From the NCBI GenBank assembly GCA_020793555.1, contig DQIO01000227.1:1-8131 (forward strand): a DNA stretch of 8,131 nucleotides, written 5' to 3'. The notes below the pieces were generated by a model. It saw only the letters and a list, made by a program, of their open reading frames with translations. It was not told the DNA's origin and ran no database searches. The position numbers and the translations under genes are program-made. Of this stretch, positions 5,454 through 8,131 are shown piece by piece. Within the stretch, counting starts at the first letter, position 1. Each line of letters begins with the position of its first letter. Source of the stretch: Methanosarcinaceae archaeon (lineage in GTDB: Archaea; Halobacteriota; Methanosarcinia; Methanosarcinales; Methanosarcinaceae).

Positions 5454-6367
5454 CTGATGTTTTACAAATGACAGAGCGTGAGTTAAAGGAAAAGGTCAAT
5501 AGGACCAGGACCCAGATCGACCAAAATGAAAGGTCTTTAAAATCGATCTTCAGGGAATTGAAATTGCACCGTACAGATACCACTGACCTGAAAGAGAAAC
5601 GAGATGCTCTCAACTCTCAAGTTAAGGAACATGTTCCAAAAGCACGCGACCACAAGTCAAAACGTGACGAGGCAAATAAAAAGATCGCTGATCTGAAAAC
5701 AGAACGAAGCGGTATACAGGCAGCGACACAAAAAGTGGTTAATGAAATATCCCAAATGAAAACAAAGCGGGATGATCTCAACAAACTTTCAAAGGGTAGC
5801 GTAGAATCATTGTCAAATGCCTATGCTGAAGAACTTGACAAATTGTTGAATGCCGACATTCCCCTTAAACATGAGATTGATATAATTGAAAGATTGACCC
5901 AACTTGAAGAGCGGCTTGGTGCTGCATTTAGTGCAAATGAAGTTCACCAGAAGATCATCGGGTCATATGAAAGTTCAAAAGGCATATATGATACCGGTGA
6001 CAATGTGAGCGAACAGATACGTTCGCTTGCAAAGGAATCACAAACACATCATCTTGGGATGCTTGAAGTGTACAAAACCATTGATGAACTTCGAAAAGAA
6101 GCTGATATGTACCATGCACAGATCAAGGAACAATATTCTGCTTCCGCTCCACTGCGGGCAAAGATCGATCCTTTGAAAGCAAAGATCGGAGAACTTCGTG
6201 AAGAACTCAATGTGTACCTTGAAAAATCAAAGGAAATACAACTTGTAAAGGACGAGAAAAAGCAGGATGAGCAGCATGTTGTTGCAAAGGAGAAGTTGAA
6301 CAAGACCGGACGTTTGAGCCTTCAGGACCTGAAGGTATTGATGGACAAAGGAGATATTAAATTTTAG
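5450..6367 (+). CDS. Archaeal coiled-coil protein, COG1340-like
   Basis: This 305-residue protein is almost entirely helical. One long coiled coil covers about 7-115, a breaker region with ERLTQLEERL (147-156) lies around 118-190, and a second coiled coil covers about 190-283. It ends with GRLSLQDLKVLMDKGDI (287-303), the short C-terminal motif typical of archaeal COG1340-type proteins (recollection, not searched). It is rich in Lys, Glu and Asp, with no membrane segment and no enzymatic motif. Its start overlaps the stop of the preceding coiled-coil gene by four bases, so the two products probably form one complex, perhaps as antiparallel hairpins. Placement behind mcm and DUF424 could reflect a DNA- or RNA-linked scaffold role, but this is inference. 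Similar proteins have been labelled phosphoserine phosphatase; no catalytic Asp motif supports that. Confidence 0.85.
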   Translation: MTDVLQMTERELKEKVNRTRTQIDQNERSLKSIFRELKLHRTDTTDLKEKRDALNSQVKEHVPKARDHKSKRDEANKKIADLKTERSGIQAATQKVVNEISQMKTKRDDLNKLSKGSVESLSNAYAEELDKLLNADIPLKHEIDIIERLTQLEERLGAAFSANEVHQKIIGSYESSKGIYDTGDNVSEQIRSLAKESQTHHLGMLEVYKTIDELRKEADMYHAQIKEQYSASAPLRAKIDPLKAKIGELREELNVYLEKSKEIQLVKDEKKQDEQHVVAKEKLNKTGRLSLQDLKVLMDKGDIKF

Positions 6368-6415
6368 TTTGTTCAGCTTTTATATTTGTACAACCTTCGT
6401 TCAAATTTTAAGCAA

Positions 6416-6450
6416 AGACACCAACAATATGGTGTCTAACTTTATTTTCC
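6416..6450. terminator. Hairpin terminator between converging gene blocks
   Basis: AGACACCA (6416-6423) and TGGTGTCT (6430-6437) form a perfect 8-bp stem around ACAATA, followed by T-rich CTTTATTTTCC on the + strand. It sits between the end of the coiled-coil gene (6367) and the stop of the converging - strand gene (6466), so it may serve both directions. The T-rich stretch near 6380 (cttttatattt) may contribute on the + strand. Confidence 0.6.
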
Positions 6451-6465
6451 ATACCATTCAATGCA

Positions 6466-7050
6466 TCATCTTTTTTGCCGTACCTTAAAGATCGCAGCAG
6501 CAGACATACACAAAAAGAACAACGCTGCACCAAACCCGGCAGTATTCTCTGTTTCATCGTCATTTGGTGAATCTGAAGTGTTCACAGACCCATTTGAATT
6601 GCCAACCGACCCAGGGTCTTGTGTCATATCAGGTTTTTGAAGTGTTGGATCAAGGTACTGATACACGGGCTTGAATGTAACAAGTCCAGTATCAGGCCCT
6701 GAATATATTGTATCCGTCGTGATGTTAAATATCTCCTTTGAATTGCGGATGTATACAAAATGTTCACCTTCGCGAATGATCGTATCATCCACACTTTCAC
6801 CATTCAGCAAAAGTTCTATCCATACTTTGTCTCCATCCTTACTTAAACTTAAACCTTTGAAAACAAGTTCGTACCCCTGATAGAATGACCAGCTGTCTCC
6901 TGTTGTGAGATACATCCCACTGCCGTTTACCAACACATCGTCATTTTCCAACGCACTTGCAGAGATTGAAAAACATGTAAGTGACACTAATATAAACACA
7001 AGTATAACTACAATTTTTTCAAACATCCGTGTTTCCGTTTTGTTGTACAT
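6466..7050 (-). CDS. Secreted surface protein: S-layer-like domain with a PGF-CTERM-like anchor
   Basis: This 194-residue exported protein has a charged N-terminus, a hydrophobic signal segment IVVILVFILVSLTCFSISAS (about 13-32) and a likely cleavage after ASA. Residues 35-135 (GDSWSFYQGYELVFKGLSL, KVWIELLLNGESVDD, then DTGLVTFKPVYQYLD) resemble one unit of the Methanosarcinaceae S-layer domain (PF07752-type). A Pro/Asn/Ser/Asp linker (about 138-170) carries N-glycosylation sequons (NGS, NTS). TAGFGAALFF (170-179) starts a membrane segment ending in VRQKR, the layout of PGF-CTERM signals cut by archaeosortase A, but with Ala in place of Pro. The major S-layer protein is far longer, so this is an accessory cell-envelope protein. 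The ATG at 7050 has a weak AAGG site and follows birA by 16 bases. An ATG at 7026 is the alternative start. Confidence 0.82.
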   Translation of the reverse strand: MYNKTETRMFEKIVVILVFILVSLTCFSISASALENDDVLVNGSGMYLTTGDSWSFYQGYELVFKGLSLSKDGDKVWIELLLNGESVDDTIIREGEHFVYIRNSKEIFNITTDTIYSGPDTGLVTFKPVYQYLDPTLQKPDMTQDPGSVGNSNGSVNTSDSPNDDETENTAGFGAALFFLCMSAAAIFKVRQKR

Positions 7051-7066
7051 CAAACCTTACCCGATC

Positions 7067-8044
7067 CTATTTTGCCCTTGTATAGATGCATAGACCAGCC
7101 ATCACGTCTTCACGCTCGCCATCTGCACCTTCAACAACAAGCGCACCATCTTTCGTTATTCCAAGAGCCTTCCCCTCAATCATTTTGGAAGGTGTTGTTA
7201 CAGTGACCTGCCGACCGATGGTGTCTGAAAGGGATGTCCATTCATCGAGAATACCTGAAAACGGCTGTGTTCTGAACCGAATGTATTCCTGCTCCAGTTC
7301 AAAGAGAACATCCTGTATAAATGAGACGCGATCAATTGGTCTCCCAAGTTCTGACAACAACGTGGTTGCGACATCCCTGACATCATCACTAAACTCATCC
7401 ATATCTACATTTGCATTGATACCAATACCAATCACAATGTAGTCCACCTGTTCCATCTCTGCATTTACTTCAGTTAAGATGCCGCATACTTTTTTGTCAT
7501 TGATCAGTATGTCGTTTGGCCATTTGATACGTGCATTCACACCAAGTTTTCGCATGGCTTTTGAGATCGCGATTCCTGCAACCAGTGTCAACCTTGATGC
7601 ATGTGCGAGTGAGATGGTGGGTTTGAGGATGACAGACATCCATATTCCGCCACGGGGTGATACCCACTCACGCCCAAGCCGACCGCGTCCTCCTTTTTGC
7701 ACCTCGGCGATTATAACTGTTCCATCTTCAGCGTCGTGTGCCAGTTCTTTTGCTGTAATGTTGGTTGATTTTAGTTCATCAAAGTAATGTATTTTTTGTC
7801 CGATGAGAGTTGATCTGAGTCCCATACGGATTGTATCAGGGTAAAGCAGATCAGGCACGGATTTCAATGTGTATCCTATCTTTGGAGACGACTTGATCTC
7901 GTAACCCTCTTTCGCAAGGGATTTTATGTACTTCCAGACCATTGTTCTGGATATTCCAAGCCGATTGCCCAGTTCCTCACCGGATACTGCTTTTCCATCA
8001 GATACTTTAAGAATTTTGATTATTTCCGATCTTTTGTTGCTCAC
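7067..8044 (-). CDS. birA: Bifunctional biotin-protein ligase / biotin repressor BirA
   Basis: This 325-residue enzyme activates biotin with ATP and attaches it to a lysine of a biotin carrier domain; in methanogens the usual target is the pyruvate carboxylase biotin subunit. The N-terminal winged helix (1-60; recognition region GNRLGISRTMVWKYIKSL, 26-43) marks the repressor-type subgroup. The catalytic core shows the GRGRLGREW loop (119-127) that closes over biotinyl-AMP, KWPNDI (174-179) and KKVCGIL (184-190). A C-terminal SH3-like domain begins near DEWTSL (267). Length equals that of bacterial BirA. The start is a GTG with GGTGGGA five bases upstream; an ATG at 8058 runs out of frame into TGA. 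The frame remains open to the window edge but offers no start codon there. The DNA target is not visible. Confidence 0.95.
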   Translation of the reverse strand: MSNKRSEIIKILKVSDGKAVSGEELGNRLGISRTMVWKYIKSLAKEGYEIKSSPKIGYTLKSVPDLLYPDTIRMGLRSTLIGQKIHYFDELKSTNITAKELAHDAEDGTVIIAEVQKGGRGRLGREWVSPRGGIWMSVILKPTISLAHASRLTLVAGIAISKAMRKLGVNARIKWPNDILINDKKVCGILTEVNAEMEQVDYIVIGIGINANVDMDEFSDDVRDVATTLLSELGRPIDRVSFIQDVLFELEQEYIRFRTQPFSGILDEWTSLSDTIGRQVTVTTPSKMIEGKALGITKDGALVVEGADGEREDVMAGLCIYTRAK

Positions 8045-8049
8045 AGATA

Positions 8050-8056
8050 TCCCACC
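8050..8056 (-). promoter_or_regulatory. Ribosome-binding site for the birA GTG start
   Basis: On the - strand GGTGGGA lies five bases before the GTG at 8044. It supports this start because no other in-frame start codon occurs between it and the window edge. The 80-odd bases further upstream carry no clear TATA box, so the promoter may lie outside the window. Confidence 0.5.
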
Positions 8057-8131
8057 ATTATTGTGATATGTGTGGCTTATGATTTGAAGGTTATTGTAGA
8101 TGTAGATACAGACTGCGTGTTTATCTGAAAA

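Noticed and set aside
5228..5613. Antisense open frames across the 12-bp repeat (TTSS-rich and LLRQ-rich proteins)
   Set aside because: They arise from reading the tandem repeat on the other strand and have no ribosome-binding site or family resemblance.
4710..6367. Phosphoserine phosphatase annotation for the coiled-coil genes
   Set aside because: Similar archaeal proteins sometimes carry this label, but neither chain shows the haloacid-dehalogenase DxDx(T/V) motif or the later Lys and Asp motifs; both are coiled coils.

Overview
The window looks like chromosomal DNA from a methanogenic (or methane-oxidising) archaeon of the order Methanosarcinales. The evidence is an archaeal replicative MCM helicase directly followed by a DUF424 gene, an archaeal-type TrmJ, archaeal coiled-coil proteins of the COG1340 type, TATA-box-like promoters with short or absent leaders, and a secreted protein with a domain like the Methanosarcinaceae S-layer repeat. 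The genus cannot be fixed from the sequence. Base composition is moderate (roughly 40-45% G+C in core genes by eye) and falls to about one third in one two-gene insert.

Layout. Bases 1-310 hold no gene. They contain a possible miniature mobile element bounded by imperfect inverted repeats (1-18 and 213-230), with a strong stem-loop inside it built from six 10-bp units, then a second hairpin and a TATA box. A 2[4Fe-4S] ferredoxin gene (311-517) and trmJ, for a tRNA 2'-O-methyltransferase (567-1259), follow on the + strand. An A+T-rich two-gene module comes next: a nucleotidyltransferase-fold protein (1354-1965) overlapping by four bases a 57-residue partner (1962-2135). Its own TATA box overlaps a palindrome that could be an autoregulatory operator. 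This resembles a toxin-antitoxin or related accessory pair placed between housekeeping genes.

The core of the window is mcm (2251-4344) with DUF424 14 bases downstream (4359-4649). Two coiled-coil genes coupled by an ATGA overlap follow (4710-5453 and 5450-6367). The first ends in six perfect copies of a 12-bp repeat that encode a DEVV tetrapeptide tail. A clean hairpin at 6416-6437 separates this + strand block from a converging - strand pair.

The - strand pair reads birA (8044 to 7067) and then, 16 bases on, a small surface protein (7050 to 6466). The latter has a signal peptide, one S-layer-like domain, an acidic Ser/Asn-rich linker and a C-terminal membrane segment resembling a PGF-CTERM sorting signal. 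The genes thus cover information processing (mcm, trmJ), cofactor attachment (birA), electron transfer (ferredoxin), cell surface, and one likely accessory module. The parts most worth a second look are the nucleotidyltransferase module with its operator-like palindrome, the DEVV minisatellite in the coiled-coil pair, the 5' repeat element, and the variant sorting signal.
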